The position numbers were made by a program, and so were the translations under genes. From assembly GCA_032622095.1 (NCBI GenBank), contig CP136067.1, positions 180,392,556 through 180,456,555 on the forward strand: 64,000 nt of DNA, given 5' to 3'. The notes below the pieces were generated by a model that was not told where the DNA came from, did no database searches, and saw only the letters and a program-made list of their open reading frames with translations. The stretch comes from Siphonodentalium dalli. Taxonomy: Eukaryota > Mollusca > Scaphopoda > Gadilida > Siphonodentaliidae. Shown piece by piece: positions 13,068-24,511 of the stretch (position 1 is the first letter of the stretch; the number at the start of each line of letters is the position of its first letter).

Positions 13068-13408
13068 TTACTAGCGCTGAAGGGGTCACTCTCACCAAAA
13101 AAGTGCTGAAGGGTACACAGGGTTCTGAATATGTGCTGAAGGGTACACAGGTTTTGAAATCTCGTTCTGATGACTTTTAGTTTTCGTGTCTGCTATGATT
13201 TCTGTTAGAGAATAATTGTATATGTTCCAATGAAAATCAAAATGAACTGAAAACAAACTGCTGATGGTCGCCTGACTTTCAGAAACACAGTTAAAGTAAA
13301 TGAATTAGTGCCCGATCACAAACCCTGTGTACCCTTCAGCACATTTTCAAAACCTGTGTACCCTTCAGCACATTTTTTGGTGAGAGTGACCCCTTCAGCA
13401 TTACTAGC
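13068..13408. mobile_element. hAT-like MITE with an 8-bp target duplication
   Basis: TTACTAGC occurs at 13068-13075 and 13401-13408. Inside are inverted repeats of about 90 bp starting GCTGAAGGGGTCACTCTCAC, each carrying two copies of TGCTGAAGGGTACACAGG. The 8-bp duplication fits the hAT superfamily, but the terminal base of the right repeat is offset by one, so the class is tentative. Noncoding. Confidence 0.75.
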
Positions 13409-13708
13409 TGTTCGTAGTTGGTTAATTTCACTAGGAAATCACACAAATCACGCGGAAACCATATACATGTGTACACTGGGTAAGCAACGGCCAAATCAAA
13501 CTCCATTCAGAACCCACTCCGATATCACTGCGATAGATCACTGCCGGAAGTATGGTACTTTGCGGACCGATACATCTACTTTCACGTATCGTCGGAACTA
13601 TATTCAGTCACCTATATACTATGTTATTTTGACCACCAAACGTTTGCAATAATGGTAATTCTTTCGGTATTGATAAGAACAATATGAATTGAGCCAGACA
13701 TAGACCAT

Positions 13709-14089
13709 TGTCTCAATATAACCATACAAATATGGATATCATTGGAACCAGTTCATTGACCACATTGTGATGGTTATAGTTATGCCCTGTGCCAATGCAT
13801 TCTCTTATATATGCGAGTCGACCATAGGTCGCCTCGCATATATAAGAGAATGCATTGGCTTAACACATTAAAAATTATAAAATTGTTAAAGAATGTAAGA
13901 AAAAATGATAAAAAGTGTTAAAAAAAGATATTTTTTAGGCCAATGCATTCTCTTATATATGCGAGGCGACCTATGGTCGACTCGCATATATAAGAGAATG
14001 CATTGGCACAGGGCATAACTGTAACCATCACAATGTGGTCAATGAACTGGTTCCAATGATATCCATATTTGTATGGTGTTATTGAGACA
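13709..14089. mobile_element. Palindromic MITE C, complete copy
   Basis: Outer inverted repeats of about 85 bp start TGTCTCAATA and include CCATACAAATATGGATATCA and CACATTGTGATGGTTA. They enclose the same paired 67-bp palindromes found in MITE A (13792-13858 and 13940-14006), here separated by 81 bp. The outer arms are unrelated to those of MITE A. Noncoding. Confidence 0.9.
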
Positions 14090-15150
14090 GAAAACATGTC
14101 CTAAAACATGTCAAAATGTCCTTGTGGCAGTGTTATCTTAGCGGCGCTATTGGAGATAACTCTGCCTGGAATTTTCGGCCAAATTACGCAAACGCGTGGA
14201 ACAGGTTACCCTCCTTTTGCATGGATGAAAAATCTGCGCTCATCGGGAACACTTTAAAAACACTTATAAACTAGCCACTCTTTTCAACTCCCGAAATGAA
14301 AAGACTGCTAAAAATATATCACTGTTTATCAAGAAGGTCCTAGAAATATATATGTCTGACTAAGGCTTATTACCACCCCACCTGGCGAACTGAACCAACC
14401 GAATATTGACCACCCCCTTTCTATTTTCTATTATTATGCCATATATAATATATACATATATACATGTACCGAAATATATTGTATAATTATCCATAGATAT
14501 ATGTACTGTCTCAACTTGATGATAAACTAATTGAATTGGAAAAGAACCGGTTTCGCCATCGCTGAATGACTTATGATGTCTGAGACATAATGCATTGTAC
14601 TGCCTCATCCACTGTGATCCTGTACCCAGGGACGTGGCGTCATGCAGGGGTGTCTAACCCCCTCACAGCTGTGATCAACAGTTTGAAATATCATGCCTCA
14701 TACAACATGGTTGGAAATTTTGCACCACATATAGGTTGAAATTGTTCTCAATGGTTGATTTTACTCCAATAATTAGTGGGGAAGTTGTTGTTTTGTTTAG
14801 ACCAAAAATAGCATATTGTTCTATATTTAGTCAAAATTTTTGTCTAAATTTTACATCAGTTGGAATTTTTTTTAACCTCTGGTTGGAAAGTTCCAAACCA
14901 GGGGAGGGTCACTGTCCGTGTGATAATCTTGTGATTGTATTCATGGTAATTATAATAGATCGACCTTTTTGTAAATTGGCGGCGCAACTAAGCTTACACA
15001 TTAAAGCTAATAACACTGTTCTTACAACGATCCATGATATTCAGTTTTACGCTATGTTAGAAGAGCGGAATTAAATATCTGCATGCACTCAGAACTAGAA
15101 CGTCTTCTTCCCAAAAACCCTGAATCCACAACGCCTGATTCCAGAAAACA
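14090..15150. other. No confident feature; weak LINE-like trace
   Basis: Around 14205-14350 a frame reads WNRLPSFCMDEKSAL, which resembles the WNSLP motif near the C-terminus of many LINE ORF2 proteins, but it is short and broken. The open frames at 14736-15074 (plus) and 14360-14608 (minus) show no domain. Confidence 0.3.
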
Positions 15151-15154
15151 GAAG

Positions 15155-15640
15155 AGTGTATATAGGTCTTCCCGGAGATAAGGTGCTTAACACAATTCTC
15201 ATGACAAAGTGATTTGTTCCTTGTCATCCAAGTGTTTGTTCTCACAGCGGTGGTACCAAATAAATGATCGTAGTACTATGTTATCGGTCGCGGCCGCTAT
15301 AATCGGCTTCCGGTTTGCCAAAACACGCTCAAGCGATGTCTTCTATCCCTTACGACATGTGATCGTTTTATTATTCGAACAATCCGACTTAGTGATAGTA
15401 TGGTCGTGAAGCCGCGTGCTCCAAGATAAAGACGTCACGCCACATCACCACGACTCCTCTCCGGGGCGCTCATTCGAGCCATTCTGAAGATGACGCTGAG
15501 AGTCCACCCTCTCAGAAATGTGTTCCTTTATTTTGGTTACTCATCCCTCCCCAACGACCCATTGACCAAGTTTTGAAGACGACTGAATGTCCACCTTCTC
15601 ATAAATGTGTTCCACACAGCTGGGAAATCACAAGACTTAA
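15155..15640 (+). repeat. Dispersed repeat family R, copy 1
   Basis: Longest of three same-strand copies in 2.7 kb. Shared landmarks: AAAGTGATTTGTTC, GTGGTACCAAATAAAT, ATAATCGGCTTCC, GTTTGCCAAAACACG, GCGATGTCTTCTAT, TTAGTGATAGTATGG, CACATCACCACGACT and TTCGAGCCATTCTGAAGA. No conserved open frame, no terminal inverted repeats seen; the class is unknown. Confidence 0.75.
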
Positions 15641-15700
15641 AGCCACTATAACATTCACAGTATAGAGTAGACATCTTTTCTTACCATATGTACATATGCA

Positions 15701-15854
15701 CGACATTCAAGCCTTGAAAGAGGTGTAAGCAGAATGAGGTCCCCAGAGGGTGAATTGGTGATGCTAGCGTTATACGGGGTAGCATCACTAACTTCACCCT
15801 CTGGTGACCTCATTCTGCAAATGACAGACACCCTATTTCAAGGCTTGGCGACAT
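15701..15854. mobile_element. Short foldback element with a 7-bp direct repeat
   Basis: Arms 15708-15765 and 15789-15846 are inverted: CAAGCCTTGAAA, GCAGAATGAGGTC and CAGAGGGTGAA pair with their complements. CGACATT flanks it at 15701-15707 and 15848-15854, a likely target duplication. The loop is about 20 bp. Confidence 0.75.
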
Positions 15855-15959
15855 TACATTTACCACAAACAGTTCATAGATTTATATTTACATACACCTA
15901 ATGCCGCTTCCGATTTCCCCATAGCGTTACGGTAGACACGCCCCCTGATTCAATGTGTC

Positions 15960-16012
15960 CATAAACCTATGAACGTAACGTCACTTTCAATGTCGTTCAT
16001 AGGTTTATGAAT
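15960..16012. repeat. Hairpin, 16-bp arms
   Basis: CATAAACCTATGAACG is followed about 18 bp later by CGTTCATAGGTTTATG. Flanking CAATGT and ATTGATG extend weak pairing. Confidence 0.7.
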
Positions 16013-16320
16013 ACATTGATGCCGGAAATAGTTTCAAATATTATCATTCTTGAAATTAACATGTCTCTATTCATTACAAGCTAAACAAGACATTTCGTCA
16101 TGTGTGTATACTTTACTGTGAAATTGCGTTTTTCCGCTCTCCGTCAACGGATTTTCACAATGTTTGGTTTTCTAAAATGCGAGGATTCGAACTGTCCGAA
16201 CTGAACTCCATTCGTCACTTAAAGTTGAATAAATAGTGGGAAAGACAGACAATCCTAGTTGATACTGAATTTAAGTATATAAATATAAATAATAAACGGC
16301 GGATTCAACGTGGTCATGGG

Positions 16321-16397
16321 TTTTGACCGCGGTAAAATTCAGCAAAGTCCGCATGAACCCCTTCATGCAGTTTGCTGAATTTTTCTCGCGGTCAAAA
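16321..16397. repeat. Foldback hairpin, about 33-bp arms
   Basis: TTTTGACCGCGGTAAAATTC and AGCAAAGTCCGCATGAA pair, with a few mismatches, with TTCATGCAGTTTGCTGAATT and TTTCTCGCGGTCAAAA. Confidence 0.75.
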
Positions 16398-16574
16398 TCT
16401 ACACCCCCCGTAAGCCATACAGAGATATAGTTTTGTTCCTCCATATCAGGAGATAATATGTTACAGTCAATGTACATAATTATATACATTACATAATGTC
16501 ACATTCTAAAATATAAATAATGGCAATTATTTGACCATGATCAAAGGAAATTAGAGTGTGTCTGTATATCTACA

Positions 16575-16925
16575 TGTAGGTCTTCCTGGCCGGAGAAAAG
16601 GGACTACAAAGTGATTTGTTCGTTGCCATCCTAGTGTTTGTTCTCCCGCCAGTGGTACCAAATAAATTATCCGTACATGTAGTAGTATGACTTCGTTTGT
16701 GACTGTGATAATCGGCTTCCCGTTTGCCAAAACACGTCCAGGCGATGTCTTCTATTCCTGACGATACAAGTAGGTGGTCGTTTTATTATTCGTACACTCG
16801 AACTTAGTGATAGTATGGCCGTGAAGCCGCGTGTGCTCCGAGATAAAGATGTCACGCCACATCACCACGACTTCTCACCAGGGCGCTTATTCGAGCCATT
16901 CTGAAGACGACACACCACATCATCA
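16575..16925 (+). repeat. Dispersed repeat family R, copy 2
   Basis: Colinear with 15160-15500, with scattered changes and small gaps. It shares CAAAGTGATTTGTTCGTTGC, GTGGTACCAAATAAAT and CTTATTCGAGCCATTCTGAA. Confidence 0.75.
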
Positions 16926-17689
16926 CTTGACTGGTCCCCGGACTATAAACCTTGCCATCGCTCTGCTTTGGACGTCGTTATTAACGACGCCGGTGTATAC
17001 TGTTGGGCAAATTTTAGAAATCTGTGGACCTATGGGGATTTTATAAATAGATAATTGGGTTTTCCGGTTATTTTGGGACGCGTTAAAGTTGTACTGCGAC
17101 CCCGAGTCCGGTAAAAGCTGTAGTTGGAATGTCCAAGTTCGTGAAAGTTCTATTGACTATGTCGATGATTTGAGAAGCTTTATTGTTTTAGGATATTGTA
17201 GACAGGCTAATCTGGCCGTGACAAATTGAGCTATAGCGATGGGATATCTCGCAGGACAACACATTTCGGGTTTTCGTGGGGTGTGTATTCGATGGATGTC
17301 TTATAGCTACAGTATGTAACTATTATGACCGCGTTAATTGCGTTCGATGTTTAGGTATGAACAATGGCTGGGCCATGCACACTTGAAGATTTTATGGCGG
17401 GAACCCAATTTTGTATCCGCATTTAGAAGCTTTCTGGTTTGGTGAATGAAAAACCTGCAGTAATAAGCCGTAGTTTTTTTGTATTAATTTGAAGGATTAG
17501 TTGTTTTAACGGAATTCTGAGGCGGTGCATTCATGTAACCAATATATTTTATATTATAATTTATATTTATGGCTAATAATATGATCTTGGTGGCGTTACC
17601 CTTTCTGACTATGGTTTTCTTGTTATATATGGGAGGGCACGTCACAGAGCGATAGCGCCGTAGTGTTTCACATATGAGCCAGGGACGAG
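16926..17689. other. No recognisable feature
   Basis: Moderately AT-rich sequence between repeat R copies 2 and 3. No domain, inverted repeat or array recognised. Confidence 0.5.
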
Positions 17690-17865
17690 TCTACATCACC
17701 ACGACTTCTCTCCAGGGCGCTTATTCGAGCCATTCTGAAGACGACACTGAGAGTCCACCCCAACGACCCTTTGACCAATTTTTGAAAGGACAACTTTGTG
17801 TAAAATGTCCACATGTAATACATTCCTCTTTGGGAAATAAACACTTAAAAACACATTTGTACATT
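17690..17865 (+). repeat. Dispersed repeat family R, copy 3 (partial)
   Basis: Only the 3' part of the family is present: CATCACCACGACTTCTCTCC, TTCGAGCCATTCTGAAGACG, then CCCAACGACCCTTTGACCAA as in copy 1 near 15550. Confidence 0.7.
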
Positions 17866-18432
17866 GCCCGACCAGCTCAGTTTCTCGCAGTGACATCACG
17901 TTTTTTTTTCATGAAACATATTTTATTTGCATAATATACAAAAGCGATTGGGGCATAATTTTTTAAAACCTATGAAGCCCCTCTGTCGATGCATTTTTTT
18001 TTTTAAACATATTTTATTTGTTCATAATTTGATTTATGACAAAATGGATTGGAGGACAAGTGCTATCAACAGTACAGTTTACGAGTACATGTAATATTAT
18101 TATACCTCATATTAAAAGCCTATGTTAATTTCCCATAGGGTGTGATTTTACAATTTGCAATGTTTCCCGCCCATGAAACATTGCCGGTCACCATTTTTTT
18201 CAATGTTTACCGCTCCGACCGAAAGAGCCCGAACATGTTCACGGAAGCACCCAAACGAAATTTTATGACGTATTTTGACCGTGACATTCAAACCGGAAAC
18301 CCCAAATCGTCACGATTCAGACGACTTACACATTCTTCAAAGTAAACATCATGGATGCCGGTGTCAAATCGAAGCGATTTGCGGATGTTTCACCCGATGA
18401 TATTTCGAGGGTTATTCGGTATAATAAAAACA
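17866..18432. other. No recognisable gene; A/T-rich tracts
   Basis: Two T-runs followed by AAACATATTTTATTTG at about 17900 and 17995 form an imperfect duplication. No domain in the short open frames. Confidence 0.45.
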
Positions 18433-18565
18433 ATGGTGACCTGGCTCGAGGGAAACATTGCGGATAATCTCCCCTTGGAACCAATGTCCCCCTCGGCTCC
18501 GCCTCGGGAGACATTGGTTCCCCGGGGAGACAATCCGCAATGTTACCCTCGAGCCAGGTCACCAT
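18433..18565. repeat. GC-rich foldback, about 60-bp arms
   Basis: ATGGTGACCTGGCTCGAGGG with GGAACCAATGTC pairs with GACATTGGTTCC and CCCTCGAGCCAGGTCACCAT around a short centre near 18500. It is locally GC-rich in an AT-rich region and lies 125 bp from repeat Q copy 2. Confidence 0.85.
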
Positions 18566-18689
18566 TTGTATAATGATTTAAACATGCGAAATCTCGCCAC
18601 CGGAGAGTTATCAATATTTAAAGACATATTATGTACTTGTTCGGGTGGGTGAAACTGATTAGTTATTAACCAGGCGCTATGCCAACTAG

Positions 18690-18990
18690 ATGAATGTAGC
18701 AATCTACTAACAACGCCGAAATCTGAAGCAAATCCACCGTACCACTCCATAGAAGACATCGTCTGAACTATTTACTACTCGATTCGGGACGCGTCTATTG
18801 GCGATAAACTAACGAACTTTATTTCACGATCGAGAGTCACTGCATTGAATTAATATATAAGAATGATGGTGTCTTATCAATTTGGATATAATATTTGAAA
18901 AAATTACTCCATTGAGCAAGATTATTCTCCATTTATATTTTGTCACCCTACCGGATCGAGTGTTTCAAATCACTTTGAAATAAGAACATA
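18690..18990 (-). repeat. Dispersed repeat family Q, copy 2
   Basis: Reverse complement of 560-870 over nearly its whole length, including TTGAGCAAGATT, GGCGATAAACTAA, CTCGATTCGGGACGC and CACTCCATAGAAGACATCGT. Confidence 0.75.
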
Positions 18991-19067
18991 TTCCATTTTT
19001 GACCATGTTCTTCTTACAAACCTTTTTGGTTTTTCACATTTACCCACTTCGAGTGCTGTTTATCCCT

Positions 19068-19337
19068 TTAACCCTTTCTATACTAAAGCAACATTGTGGA
19101 GTAGTTATCCCACATGAAATGTTCAAATAATAAGTTTAACAAAGGACCATGTGTGTTGAACTTATTATCTGAACAGTTCCCACCAATGAATATGAATCAT
19201 TCTGCTCTTGTATTATATTTTCGTTTGGCTGTCGTCTGTTAATTTATCCTGAACACCCCTTAAAATAAATAATAGACCATTCCCGTGGGTACGTTTATAA
19301 CTGAATGGGAGTATCCATTCAGTTTAGAAAGGGTTAA
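19068..19337. mobile_element. piggyBac-like MITE, copy 1
   Basis: Begins TTAA followed by CCCTTTCTATACT and ends AGTTTAGAAAGGG followed by TTAA. A TTAA target duplication with CCC-initial inverted repeats is the mark of the piggyBac superfamily. Inner inverted segments AATAAGTTTAACAAA and TTGAACTTATTATC form a subterminal hairpin. About 270 bp, noncoding. Confidence 0.85.
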
Positions 19338-19714
19338 TGTATGGGTATGCCGGTATATAGATTGGATGTGACTGATGTGAACGTGTTGCTATACGTATTG
19401 CATATACTCTGTTATAGACTATAGATTTATCACAACTAACCACTGTGTTTATGTTCCCATTATACTAATACACATTGTTGTTCAAACCATGTGCTTTACC
19501 GTTAATAGCTATCGGCACTTGTTGCAGGAAATGAATGCATGTTTTCTGCGTACACATCATGCAGTTAACATTGTCGATATCTAAATTACATATATGTCCT
19601 CAGTATTTAGAGGAATGTTGACAATCATAATCCAAACGCTCCACTGATAACCCAGCAAACGACCAAGGTCAAAATCGACGTCTTTCCTGTAACGGACCTT
19701 TCGAAACATAATTA

Positions 19715-20267
19715 TTCATTAGCAGGGTCCGCGCTGGACCGAATTTAATTTTGCCAAATAATTTGGCAAATTAAAATATTTTTTGCCAAATTCTATTATA
19801 ATTTGCCAAATGTTATCCCTGATAGTATTATTTTCTGCAACCTTGATTGAGCTTTGTTTCGACATAGTGTGGTTTATCATCAACAATAAACTAATCACCG
19901 AAAAATAAAATGGTAGAAGAGTTGCTTTATCAGAAGGGCACATCACAGGAGGATTAGCTATGTAAGCACCACCATCACATCTAATATTGGTAATCCCTCC
20001 ACCCATCGATAATAATGTTAGCAGATTAACTGCATCTTAATGGAGGTGTCGACTTTTCCGAAAACATATTAAACACCACTAATATAATTTTAATGTAATA
20101 GTTTCCTAAAATTAGTGGTATTGATTGACCGATATTTTTCAAATTTATTGAGGAATTAAAAAGTGACTTGCCAAAACGTTTGCCAAATGAAAATAATTTT
20201 TGCCAAATGTGAATTATTCTTGCCATTGGCAAATTTGGCAAGTGGCAGCGCGAACCATGTTCATTCG
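19715..20267. mobile_element. hAT-like MITE T (TTGCCAAA-rich), copy 1
   Basis: Element 19723-20259 starts CAGGGTCCGCGCTGG and ends GGCAGCGCGAACCATG. Near-matching 8-mers TTCATTAG and TTCATTCG flank it, fitting hAT-type integration. Several TTTGCCAAAT motifs lie in both subterminal regions. Copies are at 48285-48766 and, truncated, at 57855-58153. The short open frames inside it are not genes. Confidence 0.8.
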
Positions 20268-20558
20268 TGGGAGGAGCTTACTTACGGTTGTTTGGAGAAA
20301 ACAATTTAAGGCGTCTGCAGAAACAGTTTATTTAGTTTTACAGCGCTATATATGCATATATGCCATATACTACACCCGAGATCATACCATCATTTTGTTT
20401 TTATTTGTGAAATATATGACTACTGTCAAGCAACATGAAAAACAATGTTACAATCATTGATGAATGTCCAACATTATTCCACAAATCTAAATTGCAGTAC
20501 ATTATGATTTGACAACAAAAAAGTTATTAGAAAAAAGGCAACTTAACACTGACAGTAT

Positions 20559-20655
20559 ACACAGGTCCCCGGAACAAAAATTTACCCCACCCATATAGTA
20601 CTTAATCCTAAGTACTATTGTGGGTTGTGTCAATTTATGTTCTGGGGACCTGTGA
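20559..20655. mobile_element. Small inverted-repeat element
   Basis: ACAGGTCCCCGGAACAAAAA and CAATTTATGTTCTGGGGACC are inverted, about 97 bp end to end; the middle has a small dyad AGTACTTAATCCTAAGTACT. Confidence 0.7.
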
Positions 20656-20659
20656 CAGT

Positions 20660-21382
20660 ATATCCGCGGATATAAACATTAGGCATGCAACAAGCGAGCG
20701 GCTCAGTCGCTATTGGTCGGAAATATCTGCTTATAATTATTTGATTGACACCTGTGTGAAGGTCCATTAAGTACTACTGCTAAGATTACAAAGATAGCAC
20801 ACTACGTCACTAGAATTTGTGTTCTTTCTATCAATTGTCGTTTTGCCATGCATATATGTGGCCACGATTACGCGGTTTCTTGTTTTCAACAAAACTCACA
20901 AATACATCAAAGTGTAATACGTTCGAGGTCGATCCCCTGGTCCTCAATGTGGTAGTTGACTCTGAGATTGTGTCATAAAATGATAATAACTATGTTAATT
21001 TTAATTTCTTAGTTGTAATCAAAACAAAATAATCACGGCAAACAAAACCATATAACCTTAATGCGGGTGGCAATCCGTTTGAGCCAGTGTCTGTATGAAT
21101 CATTCAAGAAAATATATTTTTTTGAAAAATTTAATAATGGCTGCGCTGGTGTTTGAAAAACGACGTGAACAGTCATCTTGATTCTAGACGATTTGCAACA
21201 ACTAATACAACTGGTATTAAATTATTTCGCAAAATATATCTTTTTTTAATATTTGATACACGTAATGGCAATTCTTGGATATGATCAGATTATCCTAACA
21301 CCGCGAAAATGACGACATTAGAACAAATAACAGTACTCTTTCTTAACAACATTAGTTTGCCATAACAGTTTCAATGTAATTC
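20660..21382. other. No recognisable feature
   Basis: Contains a short self-complementary TATATCCGCGGATATA near 20660. Otherwise AT-rich with no domain or repeat seen. Confidence 0.5.
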
Positions 21383-22145
21383 AGCAGGACCCACCAGCAT
21401 CATAGCACATTAGCAGGACCCACCAGCACCATAGAACATTAGCAGGACCCACCAGCATCATAGAACATTAGCAGGACCCACCGGCATCATAGCACATTAG
21501 CATGACCCACCAGCATCATAGCACATTAGCAGGACCCACCAGCATCATAGCACATTAGCATGACCCACCAGCATCATAGCACATTAGCAGGACCCACCAG
21601 CATCATAGCACATTAACAGGACCCACCAGCATCATAGAACATTAGCAGGACCCACCAGCATCATAGCACATTTGCAGGGCCCACCAGCATCATAGCACAT
21701 TAGCAGGACCCACCAGCATCATAGCACATTTGCAGGGCCCACCAGCATCATAACACATACGCATGACCACCGACATCATAGCACATTAGCAGGACCCACC
21801 AGCATCATAGCACATTAGCAGGACCCACCGGCATCATAGCACATACGCAGGACCCACCGACATCATAGCACATTATCAGGACCCACCAGCATCATAGCAC
21901 ATACGCAGGATCCACCGGCATCATAGCACATTAGCAGGACCCACCAGCAGCATAGCACATTAGCAGGACCCACCAGCATCATAGCACATTAGCATGACCC
22001 ACCGGTATCATATAACATTAGCAGGACCCACCAGCATCATAGAACATTAGCAGGACCCACCGGTATCATAGAACATTAGCAGGACCCACCGGCATCATAG
22101 AACATTAACAGGACCCACCAGCATCATAGCACATTAGCATGACCA
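21383..22145 (+). repeat. 29-bp minisatellite, about 26 copies
   Basis: Head-to-tail unit AGCAGGACCCACCAGCATCA plus TAGCACATT. Substitutions such as GGCATC, GGTATC, CATGACC and GAACATT recur in several units. There are no spacers between units and no cas gene nearby, so it is not a CRISPR array. Confidence 0.95.
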
Positions 22146-23149
22146 CTTGCCCAGGAGTGTTACTCTTCTGCACACAAAAGCTGGATCAGACTTCAATGCG
22201 TACTGCAACGTAGTGGAGTCACTACATTTTCACGTTTTTTCCAGTGCATTAGTAAAGCAAATAAAGCATAATTTTCTATGTGCAGTAGGATGCAAATAAA
22301 CGAGAAGAAATACCAAGCTTTTTAGTTTTCGCACAAATTGTTATATTTAACATAACACGTTTGTTTTTCCACTCTCAGTGATTATTTAAATTGAAATGAC
22401 CATACGTTAGAAATTGTCCCACTACAGGAGAATACTAGTTAGATTATTCATATTCGGGGGTGTGGAAAACGAAATTTCCAGAGTGTGAGATTAGGCTTGA
22501 TTAAACATTTTTTAATTAATGTCTACAGTGTGCATACTCTCACCCAGGTGCCTAATACTAGTGTTGGTGTTATTGCGTTTTCTGAAATGCTTTATTATTA
22601 TTTTTGGAGAGCATTTCTCACAATTAACCATTTTATCACATAATTAGCCCCTAGACCCGGTCGCGTATTTGTTAGTAAGACACACGTGTGTTATCGGCAC
22701 GCGCGGTGTTGTAAGAGCTTAGCGCAAATATATCGATCAACGTTATTATTCTGTTAATTGGAATATAACTATGATATTCAATTTGTGTTGGGTTATATTT
22801 GGTGTTGGATTATTTAGTATTTACTGCGATGGTGGTTGAACAATTACGTCAACACGAAAAGACACATTTAAAATGGAACATTATTTTTTTTTTAAGGTGT
22901 CTTTAATTGCTCTTTGGTTGTGATAAGAAAATCAGCCGTTTAGAGATCGTTTTCCTTCCTAAAATGTTATTATTGATCAAAATTATCTCAAATTCGTCGC
23001 AATTATATACGAAATGTATTAACCGAGTTCACTAAGGTCGATGGTGATTCATTAGATATCCTCTAGACATTATGATTTAATAGCTGTAAGAAATGTTTAT
23101 AAGCGTACCATTGTTGTAAATCTCGACGAGATCAATAAACACAGAAGGA
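22146..23149. other. No recognisable feature
   Basis: About 1 kb of AT-rich sequence without a domain, array or clear inverted repeat. Confidence 0.5.
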
Positions 23150-23940
23150 TCCATTTACCTTAATTTCGAACAATTGCGTCAGTACACTAAAGTCAGAACA
23201 GGAGAGTCGTTTTTATCTATGTTAAGGGTTATCCAGGTACCGGTGTTCCGATGAGAATGTCATGCATTAAATTGTGCGGTCGAAAAGATCTAATGACCTC
23301 TCCTCCACGACACGATCTGTTTGTTTATGTATAGAACTAATAATCAATGTCCGCCCCTTACATACCAAGACGGATGTGACTAAACGCAGCCCGGTCCGCC
23401 TCTGTGGGGTCTAGTGGTTTTTTTTAGTGTCCAAAAAATGTAGTGTGGAGGTCTCATGAAACCCACCCACGCATTTGTGGGGGCCGATGCCACGCAGAGG
23501 TGCCGCTATTAATCCCCAACTTGCCAGAATTTCAACATGACAAGCCGCCTTCGTACCGCTAATAAGCCAATCACTCAACAAATATATATAGCGGAACTAC
23601 CATAGACTACATTCGCGAAGAAACAAGGGCAAATGGTCCACCAAAGCCTCACAATCAACCTTCGATATGCCGCCGGCCATACGCCGAATGAAGCAAACGG
23701 CTCATTTACCTCAATTTCGAACAATTACGTCAGTACACTAAAGTCAGAACAGGAGAGTCGTTTTTTTTATCTATGTTAAGTGTTCTCCAGGTACCGGTGT
23801 TCCAATGAGAATGTCCTACATTGAATTGTGTGCTCGAATAGATCGAATGACCTCCCCTTATATACCAAGACGATGTGACTAAACACCACCAGGGCCGCCT
23901 CTGTGGGGTCTAGTGGTTATTTTTAGTGGCCTCGTTTCGG
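23150..23940. repeat. Direct duplication bracketing a decayed foldback arm
   Basis: Two copies of a roughly 250-bp block, about 23150-23430 and 23702-23940, share AATTTCGAACAATT, GTCAGTACACTAAAGTCAGA, CAGGTACCGGTGTTCC and CTGTGGGGTCTAGTGGTT. Both contain a GATGTGACTAAAC terminus like that of the foldback element at 54673. The sequence between them (about 23440-23690) resembles that element's left arm: AAACCCACCCA, GCCAGAATT and GAAACAAGGGC. Confidence 0.65.
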
Positions 23941-23944
23941 CATA

Positions 23945-24511
23945 CCCGAATATTTTCACCTTGCGTCGTTAGCCAGAGATGACCTGGTAGCAACCCTCCT
24001 CGGAAATTCTCTGGAAACCCTAACAGAACACATATCTCACTGCCTCAATGAACTAGTACTATATTCTGCGAAGTTCCTGTACGTTCTCAGCACAATGATA
24101 AGGAATGGCGTACAGCAACCCGTGCCTCGTCCATTGTAATTATCTTCTCAACACCCACGCATGTTGTAACGACTAACTGTCATATCTGTTGGACAAATCA
24201 GATTTTCCTGCAACAAAAGCTGTTGTGAACATTCAAATGCATATATGCTTCACTCTCGTGGTTTCCAACACCTCTCCATACTTGTACATAACGGCCCACC
24301 ACATTGGTCAGGGGAGCCCACTTTAATCCAACTGTATTTATATGTCATGTGTATCGATCTCTCCTATACTTGGAGGTAATAATAAAGATATCAGCCATGA
24401 CTATATCACCCTTAGCAATATACATGTATAGTCTATTAATATTATATTTATTTGTAATTGTACTTTCCATGTATGTGTATTGTAAATAAAATTATCCTAT
24501 CCTATCCTATC
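23945..24511 (+). mobile_element. LINE 3' end with pentamer tail
   Basis: A frame at about 23952-24138 reads HLASLARDDLVATLLGNSL and ends QQPVPRPL then stop, resembling the C-terminal tail of some LINE ORF2 proteins. About 370 bp of 3' UTR follows, ending TGTAAATAAAATT and then ATCCT repeated three times, a typical LINE tail. No upstream RT domain is present, so this is a strongly 5'-truncated copy. The assignment rests mainly on the tail. Confidence 0.5.

Noticed and set aside
15155-17865. Family R copies 1 and 2 as LTRs of a retrotransposon
   Set aside because: A third partial copy lies beyond copy 2. No TG...CA ends, primer-binding site or retroviral coding sequence lies between them.
21383-22145. 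CRISPR-like array of 29-bp repeats
   Set aside because: Units are contiguous with no spacers, vary internally, and there is no cas gene; the sequence is from an animal.
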